Of a stretch of DNA of 64,000 nucleotides, positions 24,383 to 34,068 are shown piece after piece. Location of the stretch: assembly GCF_038396675.1 (NCBI RefSeq), contig NC_088928.1, positions 58,811,501 through 58,875,500 on the forward strand. Reading direction: 5' to 3'. The translations under genes and the position numbers were made by a program. The first letter of the stretch is position 1. Every line of letters starts with the position of its first letter. The notes under the pieces were generated by a model, which did no database searches, had not been told where the DNA came from, and saw only the letters and a program-made list of their open reading frames with translations. The DNA is from Hydra vulgaris (Eukaryota; Cnidaria; Hydrozoa; Anthoathecata; Hydridae).

Positions 24383-24917
24383 ATGGACCATACATTGAAC
24401 AGATCTAAAATATTCTGCAATGTTATTCATGAAAATTATTTTTCCTAACCATTATACAAAAATTTTTGACTGTTAAAACTTCAACCATCATTGCTACATC
24501 ATTTCCCCCATATTACCTCCATTAATTGCAATACAAAGTACAACTTGTAGTTGTCAGTATAATGCAAAAAATATTATTATGTTAACTTGTTTGCATTTGA
24601 AAGAAATGTCATTGTTAGTTTAAAAAAACAGAATTAAAAGGCTAGAGGTAGTAAATTTAATTATTATCTAAAATGTTGGAAATGTTAAATGAAAAGTTGC
24701 ATTATTTGAGTCATTTTGTGTAAGTCTTAAGGTTTAAAAAGAAGTCAAAACCTTCAGTCTTGATTATGGAGACTTGGATGACTGAGAGCCTTCACAGGGA
24801 TGTAATAAATTTCATGGACCATACATTGAACAGATCTAAAATATTCTACAATGTTATTCATGAAAATTATCTTTCTTAACCATTTTACAAAAATATTTGA
24901 CGGTTAAAACTTCAACA
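24383..24917 (+). repeat. Direct repeat of about 105 bp inside the hAT intron
   Basis: ATGGACCATACATTGAACAG begins at 24383 and again at 24814; the copies (24383-24487 and 24814-24917) agree over about 105 bp. This explains part of the intron length. Confidence 0.8.
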
Positions 24918-25997
24918 ATGTCTTCTTTTTCTTTTTAGCCTGGTGACGCTGTAAATCAGGAAGTGCCTTCACTGTCTGGTAGTCGTGTTTTGGCAGATGA
25001 TCCAACACTGTGGTCAAAAGACTTGAATGACAAAGAACGATGCTCTATTGTTTAAAAAGGCCTTGTTCAGCTAGACATCAACTTCCCTAGAAATCCAAAT
25101 GGCCGCAGATTTACATCACATTATTATCACATGGTAATTAAAAACGGAGAGAAATTTACACGATCCTGGCTAATCTACAGTAGAGCAAACAACTCAGCTG
25201 TATGCTTTTGTTGAAGACTGTTTGGAAATGGAGAAACCCAATTGAGTTCCAGTGGTTTCAGCGACTGGAAAAATATCCATGCACATCTTAAGCAGCACGA
25301 GAAGTCTCATGAACACATCACCAACATGAAAAAATGGCACACCCTGAGTGACAGATTTCAAACTGACACAACCATTGATCAGACAAGCCAAGGTCTAATA
25401 AAAGCTGAAGTTACAAGATGGAAAGAAATTTTAAAAAGATTAGTTGTTATTGTTACTCACCTTGCAGAGCGAAGTATTGCTTTTAGAGGTCACAGAGAAA
25501 AGTTGTATGAACATGGCAATGGCAATTTTTTGGGCAAAGTAGAATTGCTGGCCAAGTTTGACCCGTTGACGAAGGAGCATCTGAGGAGAATCCAGCATAA
25601 AGAAATCTTTGATACATACCTAAGCTAGACCATCCAAAATGAGTTAATAGGAGTTTTTGCACAGAGTGTCACTGATGTCATTGTAGAGCGAGTCAAAAAT
25701 GCAAAATACTATGCTGTTATCATGGACTGCACACCAGATATTAGCCATGTTGAACAGCTCTCAGTAGTGTTACGCATTGTAAACTGTGAGATCACAAAAG
25801 GAGTTACAATCCATGAACATTTTTTGGGTTTTCTTGTGGCCGAGGACACTATTGGGAAAGGTCCGCTAGACCTTTTTCTAGAACACCTCAACAAACTGCA
25901 CTTGAACATCTCTGACCTTCGTGGACAATCCTATGATAATGGAAGTATTCTGCAAGGGAAACACCAGGGTGTTTAGAACTCACCAACCACTAAGTTA

Positions 25998-26032
25998 AGG
26001 GTGTGGCTTCCTGTGTGTGGAAGCCACACCCT
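25998..26032. repeat. 14-bp stem hairpin in hAT relic
   Basis: AGGGTGTGGCTTCC, a 7-nt loop and GGAAGCCACACCCT. The 30-bp unit TTTTCCGTGATATTCCTCAA is duplicated directly after it (about 26038-26085). Confidence 0.75.
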
Positions 26033-27038
26033 AAACTTTTCCGTGATATTCCTCAACCCTAAAGTTTTCCGTGATATTCCTCAACTTCTTTGGTTTATTG
26101 CAAAGGCTGTACACTTTGTTCAGTGGGTCTGTTTATCGATGGACAATTCTCCAGCAGCATGTTCAATAATTTTCTATCGGGTGTAGGGTGGAGGCTCTGA
26201 AAGCAGTACGTTATCAGCTCGCAGACCTTGTGAAAGCTCTAACTGCTTTGAAAGAGCATGCACAGGGGAAAAAAGATGCAGAGTGTGTATCAAGTGCTGA
26301 CAGCCTCTGCAAGGACATGACAAAAATGCCTTTCTTGGTGAGTACCATTGTTTGGTATAATGTGTTGTATCACATAAACAGTAAGATTTTGCAGAGCCCC
26401 AATACATCCATTGAAACAGTAAGAAGATACTGTATGATACTGTCTGTATCAAAATATCTTGAAGATTTCAGAGAGAATGAATTTAATGCTGCAAAAACTG
26501 ATGCTAAGGAGATTGTAGAAACACTTGAGGTGGAGATGAGCTGGCCTGAGGAGCGACAGAACAGGGCAAAGAGGCAGTTTAAGTATGAAGGAAGAGAGGA
26601 AACACTTTCAACTCCAGAGGAGCGCTTCAAAATAGACTTTTTTCGCCACTCAGTTGACACAGCCATAGTCACATTAAGGGAGAGATTTTCTCACCTATAG
26701 GGCTTCTTTGACTTGCATGGATTCCTTTACTCCACTGAGTCACTGAGAAACACAGTTCAGGAAGGGAAGCTGGGTGAATGCTGCTACAGACTGGAGGAGG
26801 TTATAGGAGATGTTGATGCAGAGGACCTGAAAATGGAAGTAATGGGGGCTGTCAGATCCTTCCCCTCACAGATCTTAACACCATTTGAGATATTATATTA
26901 TATATATAAACAGAATGTGCTTGACTAGCATCCAAATTTAAGCATAGCTCTAAGATTGCTACTCACCCTACCTGTGACTGTAGCTTCAGGTGAAAGAAGT
27001 TTCTCTGTACTTAAACAACTAAAAACATACCTGAGGTC

Positions 27039-28045
27039 TTGCCTTGTTACGAGATTTCGCTGCGAAACGAAAACGCGTAACGCATTTCTAAGTAATTAAA
27101 CTCGGCAAATATATTTTGTATTGTTAGAAGTTATATTGCGTCACTGGCGCCTTTTCTAGTACACCGCATTGCAATTAAAGTTATTTTATTAACGCATTAA
27201 AAATCATACAAACTTTTTTTTTTTCGCACTATAACAAAAGTTACAAATAAAATCTATAAAATATTTGAAAAATCATTTTTTTATTTTTTCCAAATATGAA
27301 CTAAATTTTATTTTCAAAAAATTTTTTTCATTAATCGTAAAATAATATTTGATTATTTTCTTATAATTTTACAGTTGGGTTTTGGTTATTTTATTAACTG
27401 TTAAAAACAAATTTTTTCTTATTTATTTTGTGAACTCTTTTTAATAATGTTTTTAAACAATAAAGAGTTTTTTTTTATTATTTATCAGTTACCGATAACA
27501 TATTCGTTATCATAACTAATTTTCATAAATTAAACGAACGTCATTAAAACTTTACGTTATTGAATTAACAATAAACAAAATATCTTATTAATAAAATATT
27601 TACATCAAAATAATTCGTGCATTTTTAAACTATTATGACAAAAAATAATTTTTATATTTAAAAGTAATTTATATATTAATTCCTTAAGATAAAACTTAAA
27701 ACACTTTATTTTTTTTAACTAATTTTTAACAACAACAAAAAAAATTATTACACTTCTTTAACAAAAAATCTTTCTTTAACAAAATTTCTTTAACAAAAAA
27801 TCTATTAGTTTTCAATTGCAGCTAATTGCTTTTACTTACGACTTTATTTTTTCTGAATAAACACGTTAACGACATCAAAAGAGTCACGTTAACGACAAAA
27901 GAGTCACGTTAACGACATCAAAAGATAATTTAAAAAATTCTAAAATATATAAAAGTTTTTGCGTAGCGCAAAGCTGCTGAACGCGTAGGCAAATCGCCTT
28001 TTCGCAGGCAAAATGCGAGCTGCGTAACGCTTCTTAACAAGGCCA
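27039..28045. mobile_element. 1-kb TIR element inserted in hAT transposase
   Basis: It interrupts the Arg-Ser junction of the dimerisation domain. The ends are TTGCCTTGTTACGAG and, inverted, TGGCCTTGTTAAGAA, and AGGTC is present on both sides (27034-27038 and 28046-28050), a candidate 5-bp duplication. GCGTAACGC-type sequence recurs near both ends. The interior is very AT-rich and non-coding. Confidence 0.7.
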
Positions 28046-28190
28046 AGGTCCACCATGTTACTGGACAGACTGTCTTCCCTTGCTGTCATTGGCATTGAAC
28101 ATGAGGTCAGGAAAACAATGGACATGGATACACTTATGCAAGGGTTTGAATAGGCTAAAGCCCGCATGGTTAAGTTCAGCAAGTGTTGCC

Positions 28191-28745
28191 AACTGTGCCA
28201 GCTAGCTCAAAAGTGAGAATATTGTTAAAGCTGAATTCAGTATTACCAAAAAATACACTTGAAACAAACAAACAAAAAAGATCTTAAAGGGAACATAATG
28301 AAGAAACGAAGAGGAGTACAGTTACAAAAGCAGAGAATAAATAAAGGAAAGGACGAGAAAGAAAGGGACAAAGAGAAGAATACATTCTAGGAAAAGAGGA
28401 ATAAAAGAGGAGACAGAAATCTAGAAGAAATAGGAGAAATAGAAGAGAGAAAAAGAGTACAGGTAGTACTTTGTAAATCAGTAAATTTCATTAATGTATA
28501 CCTTTTATATTTAACCTGTTGTGCTCTCATGTGATTATTTTTCTTCAGTAAAACAAGATAGAAGGCAATTTATAAGCAGAGGTCCAGCTGAATAATCAAG
28601 GTAATTCATGATCACCTAATGCTGTAAAAACACAGTTTAGTACAGTGAGTTTATTTCCTCCAACATTATTTTTTTCAGATGTAGTTTTTAACCCCACATA
28701 ATAGAAGACCAGTAAGTACAAATTATTATCCATACAAACCTTACG
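28191..28745. other. Purine-rich tract, no gene
   Basis: 28255-28465 is nearly pure A/G with GAAAGAGA- and AGAAATAGGAGA-like units. It lies in the 3' part of the hAT element. No coding region. Confidence 0.5.
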
Positions 28746-28904
28746 ATTAATCTATCCAACTCCTTAAACCAGGGGTATTCAACTAGCAGCCCGCATGCCT
28801 CACACAGCCCGCAAGGTCTGGTCCACCAGACCGGGTTGGATTAGGCCCACAGACTACCAGATGAAAACCCCTGGTTTAGAGAGTTGACAGAGATTAATCA
28901 TTCA
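28746..28904. mobile_element. Nested inverted-repeat element (hAT-like MITE)
   Basis: GATTAATCT...AACTCCTTAAACCAGGGGT is matched in reverse on the right side (ACCCCTGGTTTAGAGAGTTG...AGATTAATC), giving arms of about 32 bp. The centre reads AGCAGCCCGC...CCCGCAAGGTCTGGTCC, like the GC-rich ends of ZMYM-related hAT elements. It is far more GC-rich than its flanks. Confidence 0.55.
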
Positions 28905-29009
28905 TCTCTTAAGCACAAACTACCAGTTATATACCTTAATTATATAAGTTATTATAAAAAGGTTTAAGTTAAAAGTTAAAGTTCTAAAGTTAAAATAAGC
29001 CATAAATGG

Positions 29010-29450
29010 TTAATTTTGAATTGATAAAGCCTCCAAAATGGGAAGTAAAACATCTTCTGCTTCAGTCCAGTTGTTGTTGTTTTTAATTACTATTTTTTTG
29101 TTTGTTTTGTTTTGTTTTTTCAACTTTTGCGATTTAATATGACCTGGGTGACTCAGAATCTTCAACAACCTCTGCTGTTCGATATATTGTGTATTTCTAT
29201 TGAAATTCATAAAGTCAAGAGACAAATCACAAGTTTTACAAGAAAAAACCAACAACTTTTTATTGTCCTTTTTACAGGTTGCACAAGAGAGTCTCTTGTC
29301 TGAATATCTTGCTATCCATATTGGGCCAGTGTATGAATTCATCTCCAAGTACTGCATCTCAAACACAGACTTTTTCACATTTATCTGACAATTTTTCCCT
29401 GTTACAGAATATGTAATAATTAAAGTAATTAAATTTATAAAAATCTTCAA
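29010..29450 (-). CDS. Unidentified 146-residue ORF with two CxxC pairs
   Basis: An open frame with a hydrophobic N-terminus that could be a signal peptide or merely translated intron: a TTCTGTAACAG acceptor-like sequence precedes residue Gly-18. Two cysteine pairs (SCATCKKDNKK and SCKTCDLSLDF) follow, spaced as in a small zinc ribbon, then a basic Lys/Asn-rich C-terminus. It lies inside the 6.3-kb hAT element on the opposite strand and may be cargo, an exon of an older gene, or chance. I do not recognise it. Confidence 0.3.
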   Translation of the reverse strand: MKIFINLITLIITYSVTGKNCQINVKKSVFEMQYLEMNSYTGPIWIARYSDKRLSCATCKKDNKKLLVFSCKTCDLSLDFMNFNRNTQYIEQQRLLKILSHPGHIKSQKLKKQNKTNKKIVIKNNNNWTEAEDVLLPILEALSIQN

Positions 29451-29654
29451 TTTAGAAAAATATTATATTCTTACTACATTGTTCAAATTTCTAATCATTT
29501 ATGTTAAGTTAGTGTAGTTGAATTTTGATGTAAGACTTGATTTAGAGCTTTTTACTAAAAACCGTTGATTTTATGGTATGGTTCACAGCATTGGAGTATG
29601 AAAATGAAAACCTTTGACCCTCAGAGCCTAATGGTATTTTCAGGCCAGGGATAA

Positions 29655-29862
29655 TAAATTTCAGTCCTCAAGGTCCACAGCCCTGCATGTTTTAATTTTT
29701 TCTCTTATTTAACACACCTGATTCAGTCAGTGAATTATCTCTTCCAAATTCTGCAGAAGCCTGAAAATCATCCATTCATTCAAATCAGGTGTGTTGGAGC
29801 AGATAAACGAGTAAAACGTGCAGAGCTGTAAAATCTCAAGGAACCGTGATTTTGGCAGACTT
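29655..29862. mobile_element. Nested palindromic MITE near hAT 3' end
   Basis: Outer arms (AATTTCAGTCCTCAAGG... and its imperfect complement ending ...GTGATTTTGG) and inner arms (CACACCTGATT / AATCAGGTGTG) are inverted repeats. The layout (CCTCAAGGTCCACAGCCCTG, CACACCTGATTCAG, TCAGGTGTGTTGGAGCAG) is one I associate with abundant MITEs of fish genomes. No coding region. Confidence 0.6.
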
Positions 29863-29880
29863 GGGGGGGGGGGGGCACTG

Positions 29881-29935
29881 ACCAGCACCGTGTCAAAAAT
29901 GTATATTTTCACGTTAAATAAAAAAGGGAATAACA
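29881..29935 (+). repeat. Continuation of the shared tail module after the hAT
   Basis: CGTGTCAAAAATGTATATTTTCA follows the second ACCAGCAC and matches the uninterrupted copy at 31446-31803; GTTAAATAAAAAAGG-AATAACAT is then repeated once more, so the tail is a short tandem repeat. Confidence 0.65.
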
Positions 29936-30837
29936 TAAGTATTTAATTATAAATAAAAGTAAAACAAATACTCCAGAAGTTCCATTCCCTTCAATTGCAG
30001 AATAAAGGTTCTGATGCTAAAATAGGTTTTTAACAATATGTGGCTATGTAAATAACCATTTTTTAAAACTTACTTATTAATTACAACTGCATGGTTTAAT
30101 GGATACTTCCTTGATTTTTTTTCCTAATACGAACCATTACTCTTTGACTTCCTAAAATTATTTACCAACAAACATTAAAATTTAAAAAAGTTTCATTATT
30201 GTAATAAATAGTATAGTTTAAGATATAAACTTTTTATTATAGAAATTATATATTATCAAATTCTAATTCCAATAATTATACATTCAAGAAAAAAAACTGT
30301 ATTCACTGTAATAAATAAATATAATTGAAATATAATTAAAATTTTTAATCTAAAGATGTTTCAGCAATCCTTATGTGAAGCAACATCTAATATTTAAAAG
30401 AAGCCATCAGGAATTGCACAATGCATCCCTAAATAGAAATAGGACTTTAGACATTTTTGAGGAAAACAAAAAAATTACAAAATTAAGTCAACTTGAGGTC
30501 AATTGACGCAATTTTTCCTCAAACATAAAAGTTTAAAATTCTTATGTTTCAACTTTCCTGACAATTAGTTGTTTTTTTTGCAAGCATAAAAAAAAACATA
30601 CTGTGTTGACTATGTGAAAAGACCACAGAAATATCAGATTGGCTACCACCAGCACCTAAAATCTATCATTAATAAAAATAAACAATAACGTTAAATATCT
30701 AAGTTTAAAGATACACATAGCTTTCTCCAATATTTACCAGCTGAATCTTCAATAGCTTTTATAGCTCTTGCATTTTGTTCTTCTTGCAGTATAGATACAT
30801 TTCAAATATCATAAATAAACAGTTAACAGTATCCCTA
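29936..30837. other. AT-rich stretch with no gene
   Basis: Nothing recognised; it may be remains of the element to the right. Confidence 0.5.
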
Positions 30838-31035
30838 GCATTTTCGGCAAAAGAAGGTAAAGTTAGCAGTTTTTTTTGGCTTTGTTCCTGGCTTCAATGG
30901 CACTCTCAGACAAAGAACCTATTGGATACTTAAAATATTTAATAAAAGAAGCACCACCAACTACCATTCTATGCACAAACGGAATAAAGATAAAATTGTA
31001 GACAAGAATATATCGAAACTTGGAATTTGCAGTCT
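30838..31035 (-). pseudogene. Transib/RAG1-like transposase, C-terminal fragment (inverted)
   Basis: The minus strand reads AAYSQMKTANSKFRYI, then IPFVHRMVVGGASF, then PIGSLSESAIEARNKAKKN before a stop. The combination of VH+-V-G and PIG-LSE-A-EARNK fits the region of Transib/RAG1-type transposases that carries the last catalytic Glu (SE-x-x-E-x-x-NK in RAG1). The adjoining plus-strand ORF (31055-31435) carries the segment that should come just before it, so this piece is inverted. Too short to function. Confidence 0.55.
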
Positions 31036-31437
31036 TCATTTGTGAATATGCAGCGTGAAGTGGGTCTTCAATACTGCTTGCAAACTTTCAGCAGTGAAAC
31101 AAGGAAAAAATATTTCAGCAAAAATTAGCCAAGTATTTATTGAAAACAAAGAAAAATTCCAGCATTTATTTAAAATACAATTAAAAATAAGGGTATCTTT
31201 TGTCAGGAAGGAAAGTGAAACATCCAATACTGGCATTGTTGCACAAAAATTCTTTAATAATTTATCTGTGACTGGAAAAGTTTTAAGTTTGAATTCCAAT
31301 ATGATCAAACTATTTAGGTACCAGCTCATTGATATGAACAGTACAACCACAAGACCAGATGTAAAAATTTTCAAGCAGAAATCTGAACATCTGTTTGGTC
31401 TTATTTTTAATGATCAGTTTTTAAAAGCCATTTGAAT
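31036..31437 (+). pseudogene. Transib/RAG1-like transposase, middle fragment
   Basis: A 126-residue frame with FRKESETSNTG-like sequence (actual FVRKESETSNTG), AQKFFNN and LSLNSNMIKLFRYQLIDMNS. In the family I have in mind this corresponds to the SN-GN-ARRFF segment followed by a helical stretch upstream of the VH-PIG-SE-EARNK block. Start and end are breakpoints, not a true N- or C-terminus: it begins beside the inverted C-terminal fragment and stops where the LINE-tail module begins. Confidence 0.5.
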
Positions 31438-31445
31438 GTCACATG

Positions 31446-31803
31446 AAAATATACATTTTAGACACGTTGCTGGTGCATGTTATTTCCTTTTTTATTTAAC
31501 ATTAAAGTATAAGTAGGAGACAAAAAATGTCTGTAACCCCTAAAAAAGATAAACTGATATATCAGACGTCGAGTTTTAAATACCAAAAACTATCAGTTTT
31601 ATATTCTTTTAATTAAAAATCGAATAAGTCCGGATAAACCACCTAAAAACCCGGAATAAAACCGGTTTTAAAAAAGACTAGACTTTTTTTATAAATATAT
31701 ATATAAACAAACAATATTTCATAATTGATGCTTTGTTAATAAATTACTTCAAAATGTTAAACAGTTCTCTAGTTAAAAAGCCATTTCCTTTTTTTCTATC
31801 AGC
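31446..31803 (-). repeat. Shared LINE-tail module, minus copy
   Basis: Reverse-complement match to 23222-23559 plus 29881-29912, without the hAT insertion. It joins LINE ORF2 sequence at 31803, whereas the plus copy joins ORF1 sequence at the equivalent base. Confidence 0.7.
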
Positions 31804-32293
31804 GCGACTATTTTTGAAGCTAGACTGGGACCAAGATTTACAAAGTGTCTGTTAAGTTCATGGTAAATATCTGATTTATTTGTAATGTATTTATTATCAC
31901 AAAATATTTTTTGAGGTATGCTAAAGGATTTCTTTTTTTCTCTACCTTCTTTTATAATCGACCATATTTTTTTTATTTCTAATTTATTTTTATTTAACAG
32001 ATTACAATAATACATTATTTTAGCTTAACTAATATTTTTTTGAAAAAACTGTTTATAGGCTTTGTATAATTTTTCATCAACTTCATCCTTTGATTTCAAA
32101 AAGTTTTGCTTTCTTTAGACGATTTTATAAGATTACTCGTCATCCATAGATTTTTTAAATCTTTTTTTTTTTTTACTTCAGATGTTATTATTGGACAGAC
32201 AGTGTCAATATTACATTTAAAAGTAGCCGTAAAGTTATTAAATACCTGAATTTGATCATTAGCTGCGTATACAGGGCTCCTCGAATAGTTCAT
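31804..32293 (-). pseudogene. LINE ORF2 relic, region between endonuclease and RT
   Basis: Two frames (32096-32293, 31773-32015) read KKDLKNLWMTSNLIKSSKES and NKLEIKKIWSIIKEG, KYITNKSDIYHELNRHFVNL, then GPSLASKI. This is the usual linker between endonuclease and reverse transcriptase in CR1/Jockey-type and related LINEs (W-x-II, FN-FF-N-GP-LA). Broken by stops; ends at the tail module. Confidence 0.65.
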
Positions 32294-32324
32294 TTTTTAA
32301 ATTCAGGCCCGTAGAAAACAAAAG

Positions 32325-32411
<87 letters not shown>
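32325..32411. repeat. (AT)n microsatellite
   Basis: About 87 bp of AT dinucleotides next to the Tc1 element. Confidence 0.95.
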
Positions 32412-32413
<2 letters not shown>

Positions 32414-32441
32414 ATGTTTTGTTTACATTTTACGAAATATA

Positions 32442-33809
32442 CAGTTGTGGCCAAAAGTCTGTTGTATGCTCAAATATAACTGCATTTGGCGTCATTTTGC
32501 TGTTTTAAGTTTGTTGAAAGCCTAGAAATGAACCAAAAAGCTGTTGATTTTATTGATTGAACTAATTGAGATGATCTCTCATTTAAAAAAATGAAATAGT
32601 TTCATTTCTTATTTGTTTATGTTGTGTTCTTTGTTTACTTTAGATCAATAATTTTATACCAAAAATGGAACTTTCACCTAAAAAACGTGGTCAGATTGTT
32701 GCATTAGTTAACTCGGGTTTAACACAAGCAGCTGTGGCACAACATCTTATTGTTTCCGGGAAAGCAGTTTCATTGACAATGAAACGTTGGCGAGAGACAG
32801 GTGATGTGAAATCAAAATGTTGAACCGGACGCCCTAGGGTTACAACTCCTGCAACAGATCGAGCGATAAAACGACACGTGTTGAAGAATCCAATGATATC
32901 ATCCTCTGCCGTAGCAAGTCAACTGCCACACAGAGTTAGTGCAAGAACCACTCGACGACGTTTAAGTGACAATTTTAATCTAAAAGCATACCGACCAGCA
33001 CGAAAACCGCTGTTATCGAAGAAGAACGTTCATGATAGATTACTTTTTTGCAGGAAATTCAAACATTACACTAGTTAAATGTGGAATGAAGTAATGTTTA
33101 GTGACGAAAGTAACATAAAATTGTTTTCTGCAGCACCAAGATATGTTCGCCGTCCTGCCAATAAAAGATTTGATTCAAGGTTTTGCATACGAACTGTTAA
33201 AAATTCAGCATACTTGATGGTATGGGGCAGCTTCTCAACGTCTGGCCGAGGCTCTCTCTACTTTCTTCCACAAAATACCACTATGAATGCAAAGAAATAT
33301 ATTACTATACTGGATAAAAAGCTTTTGACAGTTATGCAGACTCACAACTACAAACTATTTATGCATGACGGTGCTCCCTGTCATCAAGCAGCTTTAGTGA
33401 AAAACTGGCTTCGGGATCATGGGGTAAGGTTCTAGGTCCTTGGCCGGGGCAGAGCCCAGACCTTAACCCCATCGAAAACTTGTGGCATATAATGAAACTA
33501 AAGATTGACAAAGAAAACCATCAAATTTAGATGATCTTTGTGCCATCATTACACGTGTGTGGTGCACAGACATAACTGTTGATGTTTGTAAAAATCTCGT
33601 AAATTCTATGCCTGCAAGAATTGATGAAGTAGTTAAGAATAAGAGACAGTGTAGCAAATATTAGTGATATGTAAAACTGAACTATATTACTGTTTTGTAA
33701 TTTTAAACAATGTTTTGATAAACTGTGAGATGTGTTAGAGACACTGTGTCCATTTAAACTTTGAATTTGATGAAAAAACACGAATACAATAGACTTTTGG
33801 CCACAACTG
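32442..33809 (+). mobile_element. Tc1-type element with intact ends and TA target site
   Basis: CAGTTGTGGCCAAAAGTCT at 32442 is exactly inverted at 33791-33809, and TA lies at both ends (32440-32441, 33810-33811). Length 1368 bp, usual for Tc1 elements with a single-ORF transposase. Confidence 0.95.
32665..33664 (+). pseudogene. Tc1 transposase (DD34E type, broken)
   Basis: Begins MELSPKKRGQIVALVNSG, the N-terminal helix-turn-helix region. The GRPR motif is read at about 32830, the first catalytic Asp in FSDESNIKL (about 33100), the second in MHDGAPCHQ (about 33365), and the Glu in [11 protein letters not shown] (about 33450-33480). Three lesions: an in-frame TGA just before TGRPR (about 32821), a TAG just before MWNEVMFSDES (about 33076), and a frameshift after WLRDHG (about 33430). 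The C-terminus ends ...VVKNKRQCSKY. The transposase catalyses cut-and-paste movement into TA sites; this copy cannot. Confidence 0.9.
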
Positions 33810-33811
33810 TA

Positions 33812-34068
33812 TATAAATTACATATTTTTCAAATACAAACAAGGCTTCTAAAAGAAGATCGCAATGATTTTATCGTCAGAAGCTTTTTACAAAAGAGAGT
33901 ACGTAAAATATTATAAAAACGCCTTTTTACAAATAGAGAACGTAAAAAATAACATAAAAAGAATAAATCGTACTTAGATAAATGAAAATAAATTGTAAAC
34001 AAGTATAAAACAAAGTTTGAACATACATGACAAGAAAAGTTTTTTTTTATCACAAGATAAATTAAAAA
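33812..34068. other. AT-rich stretch with no gene
   Basis: Nothing recognised. Confidence 0.4.

Larger units (their letters stand above)
23852..28190 (+). pseudogene. hAT transposase, zf-TTF/DUF4371/hATC type (broken)
   Basis: Exon 1 (23852-24094) encodes MKRTYESGAEKPKKREKNK, typical of the start of ZMYM-like hAT proteins, and ends at a GTATGA donor. The intron runs to a TTTTTAG acceptor at 24938. Exon 2 contains a TTF-type zinc finger region (NGRRF, RSWLIYS, AVCFC), DWKNIHAHLKQHEKS, a DUF4371 region with YYAVIMDCTPDISH (first catalytic Asp) and LRGQSYDNGS, and the C-terminal dimerisation domain LTLPVTVASGERSFS. That domain is split after KTYLR by a 1-kb insertion (27039-28045) and resumes with STMLLDRLSSLAVIGIEHE. 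Stops or shifts near 25053, 25213, 25626, 25973, 26185, 26698 and 26926 make it dead. Base use is GC-richer than the surroundings. Confidence 0.85.
23560..29880 (+). mobile_element. 6.3-kb hAT element with 8-bp target duplication ACCAGCAC
   Basis: ACCAGCAC lies on both sides (23552-23559 and 29881-29888). The element starts CAGACGCGGACCTACC and ends ...GGCACTG. The flanks on both sides are parts of one repeat whose uninterrupted copy is at 31446-31803, confirming the insertion point. The 5' end is GC-rich (GGCAGGCGGCTGTCTAGGGC). The 3' terminus matches the 5' end only at the last few bases and holds a G13 tract, so it is damaged. It carries a broken transposase (23852-28190) and three nested elements. 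Confidence 0.8.

Noticed and set aside
31036..31374. Minus-strand 112-residue frame with hydrophobic stretches
   Set aside because: Shadow of the plus-strand Transib/RAG1-like fragment, which has the family motifs.
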